In this document: positions 9,350 through 19,100 of the stretch, piece after piece | Layout: the number at the start of each line of letters is the position of its first letter | Numbering within the stretch: position 1 is the first letter of the stretch | Source of the DNA: Thiothrix subterranea | GTDB taxonomy: Bacteria > Pseudomonadota > Gammaproteobacteria > Thiotrichales > Thiotrichaceae | Assembly (NCBI RefSeq): GCF_016772315.1 | Contig: NZ_CP053482.1 | Location: forward strand, 3,157,501-3,221,500 | Direction of reading: 5' to 3' | Length of the DNA stretch: 64,000 bases | Notes under the pieces: generated by a model | Told to the model about the DNA's origin: nothing | Database searches by the model: none | The model's input: only the letters and a program-made list of their open reading frames with translations | Program-made: the position numbers and the translations under genes

Positions 9350-9579
9350 GCGTCGAAGTTCCTCTCCTGTGGCGGCGGGTCATTACGACTGTCTTCCATG
9401 AAATCAGCAGGCATGGCCGCAAAAATATCCAGAACATCCAGAAGGTTGTCCTGTTTTTTGCGCAAAATAAGTTCATCGCCACGGCGGAAGATTTCGACCT
9501 CTGCTGCGTCTATTTGGAATTCCCGTGGAATGCGCACTGCTTGGGAGTTGCCGCTTTGAAAGACTCGTGTTATCGCCAT
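9346..9579 (-). CDS. vapB: VapB-type antitoxin, AbrB/SpoVT fold
   Basis: The 77-residue protein starts with a swapped-hairpin AbrB DNA-binding domain (VFQSGNSQAVRIPREF). An acidic, Pro-rich tail follows that would wrap around VapC. On the minus strand AGGAG lies just before the ATG. Such antitoxins usually repress their own promoter together with the toxin, and palindromic AT-rich sequence lies directly upstream (9592-9601). Confidence 0.9.
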   Translation of the reverse strand: MAITRVFQSGNSQAVRIPREFQIDAAEVEIFRRGDELILRKKQDNLLDVLDIFAAMPADFMEDSRNDPPPQERNFDA

Positions 9580-9591
9580 TTTGATAACTCC

Positions 9592-9601
9592 TGTATATAC
9601 A
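9592..9601. promoter_or_regulatory. Palindromic operator candidate of vapBC
   Basis: TGTATATACA is a perfect 10-base palindrome 12 bases upstream of vapB. A related TGTATAAACA can be read from the minus strand nearby (about 9607-9616). The position fits autoregulation by VapB. No binding data are implied. Confidence 0.4.
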
Positions 9602-9627
9602 ATAATGTTTATACATTAACATATTTT

Positions 9628-9753
9628 GAAAAGAAGGCAAGTACACTTGTTGCACTTGCCTTCACCCCCACTACAGCAGGGGAACACCTTTGAGTGATTG
9701 ATTTGTATGCAAATAACACTCGGTTCATCCCCTCAGACGCGGGGAACAAATGA
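9628..9753 (-). ncRNA. CreR-like Cas-regulating RNA: two degenerate repeats around one spacer
   Basis: Read on the minus strand, a first pseudo-repeat (9749-9721) matches the array repeat at 27 of 29 positions and keeps the complete 8-base 5' handle ATGAACCG. A 33-base spacer (9720-9688) follows, then a more diverged pseudo-repeat (9687 to about 9658) that keeps GTGTTCCCC, a GTGGGG stem arm and TGAA. A -10 hexamer TATGAT (9764-9759) would start transcription about 4 bases before the first repeat. A 7-bp hairpin (GGCAAGT, 9660-9654, with ACTTGCC, 9642-9636) followed by TTCTTTT (9635-9629) would end it before vapB. Processing by Cas6e should give one crRNA-like guide. CreR guides in several CRISPR types have this design. 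The other possibility is a decayed array remnant. Confidence 0.75.
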
Positions 9754-9778
9754 ATTTAATCATACAAATTACACTCTT
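9744..9778 (-). promoter_or_regulatory. Cascade target site of the CreR-like RNA in the casA promoter
   Basis: Read on the minus strand, 9778-9776 is AAG, the classical type I-E PAM. From 9775 the sequence AGTGTAATTTGTAT aligns with spacer start AGTGTTATTTGCAT. Positions 1-5, 7-11 and 13-14 match; 6 and 12 differ, and nothing beyond about 14 matches. Every sixth base is flipped out in Cascade R-loops, so the seed is effectively perfect. Partial pairing of this kind allows binding without Cas3 cutting. A bound complex would cover 9744-9778 and collide with the casA -35 region and with the -10 element of the RNA gene itself. Confidence 0.72.
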
Positions 9779-9805
9779 GCAATTTTTTAAAATGGGCGTT
9801 AGTCT
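9777..9805 (+). promoter_or_regulatory. Candidate casA (Cascade operon) promoter
   Basis: TTGCAA (9777-9782) and TAGTCT (9800-9805) are 17 bases apart. An alternative -10, TAAAAT (9788-9793), has a better hexamer but no good -35. In both cases the upstream part of the promoter lies inside or next to the AAG-flanked site 9744-9778. The hexamers are weak, so the exact promoter is uncertain. Confidence 0.4.
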
Positions 9806-9837
9806 TTTGCTCAACGTTGCTTCACGGGAGTTAAAAC

Positions 9838-11301
9838 ATGAATTTACTGACGGATGCGTGGATACCAACGCAACAAAACTCAAAGACGCAGCTTGTTACC
9901 TTGCAATCGGTGCTGTGCAGTGACGAGCCTTATGAAATAGCACTGTCGCGTGATGATATGGAACTGGCTTGCTTGCAGTTGCTGATATGTCTGACGCAGG
10001 TTTTGTTCCTGCCAGAAGACGTTAAGGCTTGGAAGCAGCGGATAAGGACACCCCTTGCTGAAGCCGAGTACGAGCAAGGTATTGAGAATTATAAAGATTG
10101 GTTTGATTTGCGCCATCCCGAAACGCCATTTATGCAGATAAGGGGTGTTAGTTCAAAAGAGACAACCCCTATCCAGAAGTTATTTGTCGGTCTACCGGAA
10201 GGTAACAATCATGCGTTTTTCAATGATGCAGGTGATATTCAGTCCATCAGTGAATCAGCGGCAACGATTGTGTTGTTTAATCAAGCAATGAATAGCCCTA
10301 GTTTTGGCGGTGGATTCAAAGGTGGTTTTCGTGGAGGAGCACCGATTACTACTCTAATGGCGGGTGATAAGTTGCGACATAGTATTTGGTTCAATGTGTT
10401 GCATAAGCAAAGTGTTCTGACGTTGATGCCTGATTATGAAGTACTTAAGCTTCAGGATAAGCCAGTTTGGGTTGAACCGATTAAGGCTAAATCAACTATC
10501 TACGCACATGAAATCGGTTTGTTGTGTGGGCTTTTCTGGCAGCCTGCCCATATTGAATTGGAGTTTGAAGACAGTGCTGGGGCGTGTGAATTTTATGGTA
10601 TGCCCGTTGAAGATGGGCGGGTCGTTAGCTTCAAGAAAGAGAAGTTTGTTTATGAGATGATCGGTGACTGGATTCACCCACATTCCCCCAGAGTTGTAGA
10701 CTTGAAAAGCAAAGTACAAAAATACCGATCTTTCACAACGACTGCACCGGCATGGACACAGCTCAATCATTTTGTGGTCAGTACTGATGATCAAAAGGAG
10801 GGGCATTATCCGGCAGCAGTAGTACGACAATTTCATGAAATGGTCGCATCAAATCAGTTGATTGTGGGAGGCTACCGCAATAAGCAAGCCGCTATTTTGC
10901 AACGGCGGCACGATGTTTTTCCTTTAAAGGCTGGATGGGATAAAAATGGAGCGCAAATTACTGCCTTGGTAAATAGTGCCTATGAAATCAAGAATTTGTT
11001 GCGTAACAAATTATATGGGTTTGTTAAGGCATCGGGTGCTGAAGGTGTTCATGAGCAGGCGGAGACTATATTCTATCACCAGTCAGAGTTTTTGATTCAT
11101 CAAGCACTGAGAGAAGTAGATTGGGCAGATGCTGCTCAGTATATTCAATCATTAAGAAATAAATTGATTTGCTTGAGTTGGAGTATATTCGCTCAGGTTA
11201 CACAACCCTACAGCCATGAGCCGAAGATGATCAAGGCATTAGCAATCGCCAAGCTAACGCTTGGGAAAGAATTTAGCAAACTCAAAGGAGAGTCAGCATG
11301 A
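9838..11301 (+). CDS. casA: Cascade large subunit Cse1/CasA (Cas8e)
   Basis: This is the large subunit of the type I-E interference complex. It recognises the PAM and recruits Cas3. The 487-residue length and the N-terminus MNLLTDAWIPTQ are typical of Cse1, as are the central Gly-rich segment FGGGFKGGFRGGAPITTL (about 157-174) and the C-terminal helical bundle. GGGAG lies 7 bases before the ATG. It is the first gene of a tightly packed operon that runs to cas2, and overlaps casB by 4 bases. Its promoter region carries the CreR-like target. Confidence 0.93.
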   Translation: MNLLTDAWIPTQQNSKTQLVTLQSVLCSDEPYEIALSRDDMELACLQLLICLTQVLFLPEDVKAWKQRIRTPLAEAEYEQGIENYKDWFDLRHPETPFMQIRGVSSKETTPIQKLFVGLPEGNNHAFFNDAGDIQSISESAATIVLFNQAMNSPSFGGGFKGGFRGGAPITTLMAGDKLRHSIWFNVLHKQSVLTLMPDYEVLKLQDKPVWVEPIKAKSTIYAHEIGLLCGLFWQPAHIELEFEDSAGACEFYGMPVEDGRVVSFKKEKFVYEMIGDWIHPHSPRVVDLKSKVQKYRSFTTTAPAWTQLNHFVVSTDDQKEGHYPAAVVRQFHEMVASNQLIVGGYRNKQAAILQRRHDVFPLKAGWDKNGAQITALVNSAYEIKNLLRNKLYGFVKASGAEGVHEQAETIFYHQSEFLIHQALREVDWADAAQYIQSLRNKLICLSWSIFAQVTQPYSHEPKMIKALAIAKLTLGKEFSKLKGESA

Positions 11302-11738
11302 GTGAGTTAAGCATAGATTTTGTCAGTGTGGCACAACGCTATGCTGAGTTAAGTAAGGCACAGCAAGCCGAATTAAGGCGGATACGTTCACCAGATGATT
11401 TACTTTTAGAGCCTGCATTTTACCGTTTGTTAGTGGGAGTTAAACCTGATAAACGTTGGCAGCGTATTGTTTATTTATTGCCTTGGGTTAAACATGCTGC
11501 TGGTTCAACATCGTTAGGTAAGCAACTAGCCGGTGTTGTGAATGAACAGCGTTTGTTTCAAGTTATTCGTTCTGATGAACCCAATGATCTAATACAGTTA
11601 CGCCGTTTGGTTCAACAAATTGAGCCTGTAGTTGATTGGCAAGATTTTGGGAAATTCTTGTATTTTTGGGGTGATCAATCTAAGCGCCAGTTGTTAGAAA
11701 ATTATTTTATAAATCTTCCATTGCCTAAAAAGAGTTGA
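11298..11738 (+). CDS. casB: Cascade small subunit Cse2/CasB (Cas11e)
   Basis: The 146-residue helical protein is the small subunit, which contacts the displaced DNA strand in Cascade. The identification rests on size, position between casA and cas7, and Cse2-like features: basic helices, AELRRIRSPDDLLLEPAFYR, and a C-terminal FGKFLYFWG. It is linked by ATGA to casA, and its stop is closely followed by the cas7 start. Confidence 0.88.
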   Translation: MSELSIDFVSVAQRYAELSKAQQAELRRIRSPDDLLLEPAFYRLLVGVKPDKRWQRIVYLLPWVKHAAGSTSLGKQLAGVVNEQRLFQVIRSDEPNDLIQLRRLVQQIEPVVDWQDFGKFLYFWGDQSKRQLLENYFINLPLPKKS

Positions 11739-11743
11739 AACTT

Positions 11744-13024
11744 ATGAACAACAAAAATTTCATTAACTTTCATGTTCTGATTTCTCATAGTCCATCTTGT
11801 TTAAATCGTGATGATATGAATATGCAGAAGTCTGCTATTTTTGGTGGTGTGCGGCGGGTGCGCATTTCAAGCCAAAGCTTAAAACGCACTATGAGAACAA
11901 GTCCATACTATAAGACTCATCTTCCTGAAAAATCTATTAGAACACGGCAGTTGAATTTACTTGTGGAAAATCTATCAACAGAGTTGCTCAAAGATAGCGC
12001 TGATTTTGATAAATACTGGATAGAGAAGGCAGTATTTGCGTTTGTCAGTAATAATAGCACTACTACCGAAGATACGACTGAAAATGATGCAGAAGAGACT
12101 GAAGATGAACAGGATTCATCTGCATCTGATAAAAAGAAAATTGCTGTAGCACCTTGGTCTATTTCTGAGTTTAAGGTTTTTTATAAATTAGTGAAAGAAA
12201 CTTTTGAAGCACCACTATCCGATAAAGAAGAGGAGTCATTAAGTAAGCTGTTAGAGAAAGAAAGAAGCAGAAAGCCAACAAAGAAGAACCCCAAGAAGTC
12301 TGATGAAGATATTAAGGATGGTTTTTTGTTAAAGAAAACAGAAAAGGTCGTAAAAGAGCAGGCAAATACTTTGTTAAAAGCCTGTGGTCAAGCCGTAGAT
12401 ATTGCCTTGTCGGGACGCATGGCAACCTCTGGTTTGATGACCAATATGGATGGTGCAATGGCGGTGGCACATGCCATTACAACCCACGCGGTTGATGCTG
12501 ATATTGATTGGTTTACTGCGGTGGATGATTTGGTGTCTGATGCGGGTGAAGTTGGAGCGGGTCACTTGAATACCCAAGAGTTCAGTTCGGGTGTTTTCTA
12601 CCGCTATGCTAGTTTGAATATTGCTCAATTGCAGAAAAATCTTGGCGGTGTTGCGCGGGAGCGTGCCTTGGAGATTGCCAAATATGTATTACACATGTTG
12701 GCGACCGTTGTGCCGAGTGCTAAAAACCAGAGTACAGCACCGTTCAATCTGGCAGATTATGTATTGGTTAGCTTCAGCGATATTCCCGTATCCCTTGCTA
12801 ATGCGTTTGAAAAGCCTGTCAAAGATCAGGGTGGTTTTCTTGCTCCGTCTATCAAGTGTTTGAAAGATTACTGGCGGGGTATTCATGTTGGCTATGGCTT
12901 AGATGAAAAAGTGGCTGTATTCCAAGTGGGTGCAAAAGATGAGTCAGGCGACTTGCTGACCTTTGCTGCTTTACCTGAGCTTGAAAACTGGGTTGCCAGC
13001 AATGCCAATGGAGCAGCCGCATGA
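11744..13024 (+). CDS. cas7e: Cascade backbone subunit Cas7e (CasC/Cse4)
   Basis: Cas7e forms the helical filament that holds the crRNA guide. The N-terminus NFINFHVLISHSPSCLNRDD and the segment GGVRRVRISSQSLKR are typical. So is the C-terminal half (SGRMATSGLMTNMDGAMAVA). At 426 residues it is about 60 longer than the Escherichia coli protein, because of a highly charged insertion at about 104-200: a Thr/Glu/Asp-rich stretch, then a Lys-rich one (KPTKKNPKKSDEDIKDG). The ATG at 11744 is preferred over a TTG at 11735 because AAGAG lies at a suitable distance. It overlaps cas5 by 4 bases. Confidence 0.92.
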   Translation: MNNKNFINFHVLISHSPSCLNRDDMNMQKSAIFGGVRRVRISSQSLKRTMRTSPYYKTHLPEKSIRTRQLNLLVENLSTELLKDSADFDKYWIEKAVFAFVSNNSTTTEDTTENDAEETEDEQDSSASDKKKIAVAPWSISEFKVFYKLVKETFEAPLSDKEEESLSKLLEKERSRKPTKKNPKKSDEDIKDGFLLKKTEKVVKEQANTLLKACGQAVDIALSGRMATSGLMTNMDGAMAVAHAITTHAVDADIDWFTAVDDLVSDAGEVGAGHLNTQEFSSGVFYRYASLNIAQLQKNLGGVARERALEIAKYVLHMLATVVPSAKNQSTAPFNLADYVLVSFSDIPVSLANAFEKPVKDQGGFLAPSIKCLKDYWRGIHVGYGLDEKVAVFQVGAKDESGDLLTFAALPELENWVASNANGAAA

Positions 13025-13680
13025 ACCAATACCTTGCATTGAAGCTGCAAGGTGTCATGCAGGCGTGGGGCGGACATACCTATGAGGATTTACGCCACAC
13101 CGAATTGATACCAACCCGCAGTGGGGTGTTGGGTTTATTGGCTGCTTGTTTGGGGATTGATCGTGATGACATAGAGCAGCTTGAAGCATTAGCTGCGAGT
13201 GTGAGAGTGGCTTTGCGTGCGGATACTGTGCCGCAACGTATTATGGACTTTCATACGGTTATGGATGCCCGCAAAGTCAGTGGTAAGGCAAATGAATACC
13301 CTGTTGTTTCACGACGTGAATACTTGTGCGATGCAATGTTTACCGTTTTGTTGGAGATTCAATCCAATGCAGCAATAACACGGGATCGTTTAGAACAAGC
13401 GGTGAAAAAGCCTGTTTATAGCCCGTTTTTAGGTAGGCGTTCCTGTGTTCTGTCACGTCCATTGTATGAAGATACCTTGGACGCGATTGATTTTAGAAAT
13501 GCTTTTTCCATGATTGAGCCTGTTGCAGGAACGGTTTATAGCGAAACCAAGCCGCAAGAAACCTCTACGCCAATGAGAATGCGGGATGTGCCGTTGTATG
13601 CGAGAAAGCGTCAATTTGCATCCCGGCAGCTTTATATTTACCAACTGCCCGGTAAGGAGTCTGCACATGTTCCTGAGTAA
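13021..13680 (+). CDS. cas5e: Cascade subunit Cas5e (CasD)
   Basis: Cas5e binds the 5' handle of the crRNA and caps the Cas7 filament. The 219-residue protein has the family N-terminus YLALKLQGVMQAWGGHTYED and TRSGVLGLLAACLG, with the usual RAMP fold pattern. YSPFLGRRSC in the middle is also conserved in Cas5e. It overlaps cas7 by 4 bases and cas6e by 14. Confidence 0.92.
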   Translation: MNQYLALKLQGVMQAWGGHTYEDLRHTELIPTRSGVLGLLAACLGIDRDDIEQLEALAASVRVALRADTVPQRIMDFHTVMDARKVSGKANEYPVVSRREYLCDAMFTVLLEIQSNAAITRDRLEQAVKKPVYSPFLGRRSCVLSRPLYEDTLDAIDFRNAFSMIEPVAGTVYSETKPQETSTPMRMRDVPLYARKRQFASRQLYIYQLPGKESAHVPE

Positions 13681-14266
13681 AGTGTTGTTGAAACCGGGAC
13701 GACTGGATAATGCTTGGGAGTGGCATCGGGCATTATGGACATTGTTTCCGGGTATTGAACGACAAGAAAATACACCGTCCCCTTTCTTGTTTCGGGTTGA
13801 GCGGATGCATTTGGTCGAGGGGGCAAGTGTGCTGATGTATTCCACTCTTGAGCCAATGCCTGAGTCAGATAAGGCTAAAGTGCTGGCAAAAAAGCGTTTT
13901 GAGCCACAATTTCATGAAGGGCAACGGTTACATTTTTTGCTAACGGCGAATGTCACTAAAACTATCCGCGATGAGGTTGATCCTGAGCGCAAAATTCGTG
14001 TGCCGTTGCTCAAAAGGGAGCAGCAACGGGCATGGTTAGGACGTAAGTTGAGCGAGAATGTATTGGTGGATGTGGATTCTGTAGGAATACAGGATCATCC
14101 CCCTGTTTATTTCCGTAAAGGGAATAAGCCCGGAAAGATTGTTATGACGACATTTGAAGGTGTTTTTCAAGTTCAGCATCCTGAATCATTGAATGTGATG
14201 TTATCCAGTGGTGTTGGTGCTGCCAAAGCCTTCGGCTGTGGTCTTATGTTAATTCGGAGGGCGTAA
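13667..14266 (+). CDS. cas6e: crRNA-processing endoribonuclease Cas6e (CasE)
   Basis: Cas6e cuts the pre-crRNA at the base of each repeat hairpin and stays bound to the 3' end. The 199-residue protein starts MFLSKVLLKPGR. It has a candidate catalytic His20 in WEWHRALWTLFPG and the C-terminal Gly-rich loop GVGAAKAFGCGLMLIRRA. The ATG at 13667 is preceded by AAGGAG with good spacing. The longer frame starting at 13586 would lie inside cas5. It should also process the degenerate repeats of the CreR-like RNA if their stems fold. Confidence 0.93.
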   Translation: MFLSKVLLKPGRLDNAWEWHRALWTLFPGIERQENTPSPFLFRVERMHLVEGASVLMYSTLEPMPESDKAKVLAKKRFEPQFHEGQRLHFLLTANVTKTIRDEVDPERKIRVPLLKREQQRAWLGRKLSENVLVDVDSVGIQDHPPVYFRKGNKPGKIVMTTFEGVFQVQHPESLNVMLSSGVGAAKAFGCGLMLIRRA

Positions 14267-14268
14267 TC

Positions 14269-15499
<1,231 letters not shown>

Positions 15500-15597
15500 C
15501 AATTGAGATTGACCGCAGGTCTTGGGATGTCGCGCTCTATGCCTGCGAATGGGAATTCGGTGTAAACTGATGGAACATAGTTATTGGGAGTGAAGTG

Positions 15598-15897
15598 ATG
15601 GAACAGCTTAGGGTCAATACGCTACTGGACGACGATACTCTCGCCAGTTTGCATTTTCTGCGTAAGGAATTGGGTGGTTCTTCTATTGCTGATACGGTCA
15701 AGTATTCGCTTGTGGTTGCGGCTCGTTTGCTGCAAGAGAAAAAGTCTCACGAAGGTGGCAAGATGAAGGCGTTGCTAGACAGTGATTTTATCGGTAGCGG
15801 TGAAGGGGCAGAGGATTTGTCCGTCAATTACAAAGAATACTTGTATCAAGGGTTGAAGGAACATTCGCGGTTGGCTACCAGCATTTTGCGCGGATAG
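15598..15897 (+). CDS. Orphan ribbon-helix-helix-type antitoxin
   Basis: The 99-residue protein resembles CopG-like antitoxins that pair with PIN toxins. It has a short N-terminal strand-helix region (LGGSSIADTVKYSLVVAARLL) and a C-terminal GEGAEDLSVNYKEYL, which in such antitoxins contacts the toxin. GGGAG lies 7 bases before the ATG. Its partner has been lost: only the last third of a PIN gene follows out of frame, and the last 10 or so residues here may come from the deletion junction. It lies between cas2 and the CRISPR leader. Confidence 0.6.
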   Translation: MEQLRVNTLLDDDTLASLHFLRKELGGSSIADTVKYSLVVAARLLQEKKSHEGGKMKALLDSDFIGSGEGAEDLSVNYKEYLYQGLKEHSRLATSILRG

Positions 15898-16073
15898 ATG
15901 CGCTAATGGGGAAGTATGCTGATTTGTCGATGGATTTGGCTGATGCTTCTTTGGTAATTTTGGCAGAGGAATTGGGGCATGGCAGAATTCTTTCGACTGA
16001 TCAGCGTGATTTTAATGCATATCGGTGGAAAAATAGCCATCCCTTCACTAATTTGCTGTTTCAGGGTGGGTGA
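15885..16073 (+). pseudogene. 3' remnant of a PIN-domain toxin gene
   Basis: In the frame ending at TGA 16071-16073 the sequence reads FARIDALMGKYADLSMDLAD, then ASLVILAEELG and STDQRDFNAYRW. This is the C-terminal part of a PIN toxin with the last acidic motifs. The N-terminal two thirds, with the first catalytic Asp, are missing. The preserved antitoxin gene runs into it, so one deletion probably removed the start of the toxin. An ATG at 15906 could start a 55-residue product, which is unlikely to be active. Confidence 0.7.
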
Positions 16074-16145
16074 AAAGTGAGCGTTAAAATCGGTAGAATT
16101 GAGAAGTCCATTTTTTGTTTTGTGAATCAATGAAATAGAAATGGT
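16074..16145 (+). promoter_or_regulatory. CRISPR leader with IHF-like site
   Basis: This is 72 bases of AT-rich sequence directly before repeat 1, on the cas side and opposite the degenerate last repeat, which identifies it as the leader. AATCAATGAAATA (16125-16137) fits the IHF consensus WATCAANNNNTTR with one mismatch. It lies 9-21 bases upstream of the first repeat, about where IHF bends the leader for Cas1-Cas2 in Escherichia coli. The leader is short because the toxin-antitoxin remnant ends at 16073. Confidence 0.65.
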
Positions 16146-19100
16146 GTGTTCCCCGCGTCTGTGGGGATGAACCGATAACCGGAATATCAGCCGACTACGC
16201 CCTAGGGTGTTCCCCGCGTCTGTGGGGATGAACCGTTGAGGTGGCAGCATGAACAGCGTGATTGCAAGTGTTCCCCGCGTCTGTGGGGATGAACCGGCTA
16301 TAGGATTGTTTTCGGGGCGCATGTAGAAGTGTTCCCCGCGTCTGTGGGGATGAACCGCCCGCGAAGATGATGCAAAGCTGTTGTCGGCAGTGTTCCCCGC
16401 GTCTGTGGGGATGAACCGACTTTTTACGTCTTAACGAAATGATCGAAAAAGTGTTCCCCGCGTCTGTGGGGATGAACCGGTGTTCTAATGGCAGCACTGC
16501 AACAGCCTGATGTGTTCCCCGCGTCTGTGGGGATGAACCGCATGAACCCGCTGGGTGCGCCTGAGTACCGCAGTGTTCCCCGCGTCTGTGGGGATGAACC
16601 GTTGGCACTACGTCCGTGCAATGTAAACAACGGGTGTTCCCCGCGTCTGTGGGGATGAACCGACGTTTGCCGCCATCCAACAACCACATCTGCGGTGTTC
16701 CCCGCGTCTGTGGGGATGAACCGGCAGTGAGAGCGATATACCGCTGAATGCTACGGTGTTCCCCGCGTCTGTGGGGATGAACCGCAACAGAGACGCAGGA
16801 TGCGCCTTGCTGCGGCGTGTTCCCCGCGTCTGTGGGGATGAACCGACCTTGCTCAGCGGTATGTCGGTATTGGTGAGGTGTTCCCCGCGTCTGTGGGGAT
16901 GAACCGCGCACGGATAGCGCACTATTCCGCTGATGCCGGTGTTCCCCGCGTCTGTGGGGATGAACCGGCTTCATTCCCACCACAACACTTCCCGACATTG
17001 TGTTCCCCGCGTCTGTGGGGATGAACCGCATGGTGGCTATGTCTGCCATTTTCAGCAATGGTGTTCCCCGCGTCTGTGGGGATGAACCGCATGATTCAAT
17101 TCGCAGCTAGAAAGATGTGGAGTGTTCCCCGCGTCTGTGGGGATGAACCGGGGCTGTGGTGGAACGGCTTCGGCTGGATACCCGTGTTCCCCGCGTCTGT
17201 GGGGATGAACCGCACCCTATACCCCGCTGGACATTCATCATCACGTGTTCCCCGCGTCTGTGGGGATGAACCGCCACATCCATCAGGTCTAACGGGCGAC
17301 GTTCGGTGTTCCCCGCGTCTGTGGGGATGAACCGCGTCTTAGTGCTTACCGAATAATTGTCACTAAGTGTTCCCCGCGTCTGTGGGGATGAACCGTCGTG
17401 GCACTGCCTGATCGTGTGGGTGTCGCCGTGTTCCCCGCGTCTGTGGGGATGAACCGAAAATTACATGGTGACAACCAGCGGTAGCCCGGTGTTCCCCGCG
17501 TCTGTGGGGATGAACCGGGTATAGCTTTGATCGGTAAAGACACCGCCAAGTGTTCCCCGCGTCTGTGGGGATGAACCGGCCAACGCCCAAACTATCGTAA
17601 TGCCAACGGGGTGTTCCCCGCGTCTGTGGGGATGAACCGCACTGGTACAGCAACGCGCTGAAGCCGACCTGGTGTTCCCCGCGTCTGTGGGGATGAACCG
17701 GCAGCAGACCGCGAAAGAATGCCACTATTGCCGTGTTCCCCGCGTCTGTGGGGATGAACCGGTTCTGGTGCGTAGCGCCACATCTTAAAACCCGTGTTCC
17801 CCGCGTCTGTGGGGATGAACCGTTAAACTGGCTCGATGCAACGAGCGCTTAAAAGTGTTCCCCGCGTCTGTGGGGATGAACCGCCTTTTAGATTTCCGCT
17901 AATGAGGGTTTGGGCGTGTTCCCCGCGTCTGTGGGGATGAACCGAGAGGTTAGCTTAAGAGTGGTTGGCTTACTATGTGTTCCCCGCGTCTGTGGGGATG
18001 AACCGCCGTGTAAACCGTGTAAACGTCTGTATGGTTAGTGTTCCCCGCGTCTGTGGGGATGAACCGCCTCAGTGACACCATCCATCTCATACGGTGTTGT
18101 GTTCCCCGCGTCTGTGGGGATGAACCGTACGCCGGATGAGCGCACTTGCTCCAGAAAGGGTGTTCCCCGCGTCTGTGGGGATGAACCGTGTCCATTTACG
18201 CTCACCCGTCACAAACAAATGTGTTCCCCGCGTCTGTGGGGATGAACCGTTTATGCCATAGATGATGATGAACCTGCTGGTGTGTTCCCCGCGTCTGTGG
18301 GGATGAACCGGTTTCAGCCGTACCGGTAGGTGACAAATGAAAGTGTTCCCCGCGTCTGTGGGGATGAACCGTCAGGCAGCCGCACCGCCGACGGTCGGGA
18401 AATGTGTTCCCCGCGTCTGTGGGGATGAACCGCCGTCTACCAGACGGTCATTGGCTAGTTTGGGGTGTTCCCCGCGTCTGTGGGGATGAACCGCTGATTG
18501 GATAACGGTTGGTTTCGATGATGTGGTGTTCCCCGCGTCTGTGGGGATGAACCGCCCTTGTCAATTTCTGGGGATGTGATGAACTGGTGTTCCCCGCGTC
18601 TGTGGGGATGAACCGTCGGTGGGGAAATGCCCAACCTGTGGCGGGAAGTGTTCCCCGCGTCTGTGGGGATGAACCGCTTGGAGGCGATGGCAGTCAGGTT
18701 GTTTTCCAGTGTTCCCCGCGTCTGTGGGGATGAACCGCACTTTTGCGAAGCGAAACGCCAAAAAAACCCGTGTTCCCCGCGTCTGTGGGGATGAACCGAT
18801 AATTGCCCCAATAATTAACTGCGACGCTGAGTGTTCCCCGCGTCTGTGGGGATGAACCGGCGCAGGTCGACTGGGGCATAGGTGGTGAGATGTGTTCCCC
18901 GCGTCTGTGGGGATGAACCGACACAAATGTACTCAGTCGGCAAACGCTGTATGTGTTCCCCGCGTCTGTGGGGATGAACCGGCTGATCCGATGATGAGCA
19001 AGGTGTATTTGCGGTGTTCCCCGCGTCTGTGGGGATGAACCGTTGTTGATTGCTGCCCGCGCTCAAATGAAATAGTGTTCCCCGCGTCTGTGGGGATGAA

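Noticed and set aside
9655-9750. Decayed end of a second CRISPR array
   Set aside because: This was considered for the two degenerate repeats. The intact 5' handle, own promoter and terminator, and the PAM-flanked seed match make a regulatory RNA more likely, though decay cannot be excluded.
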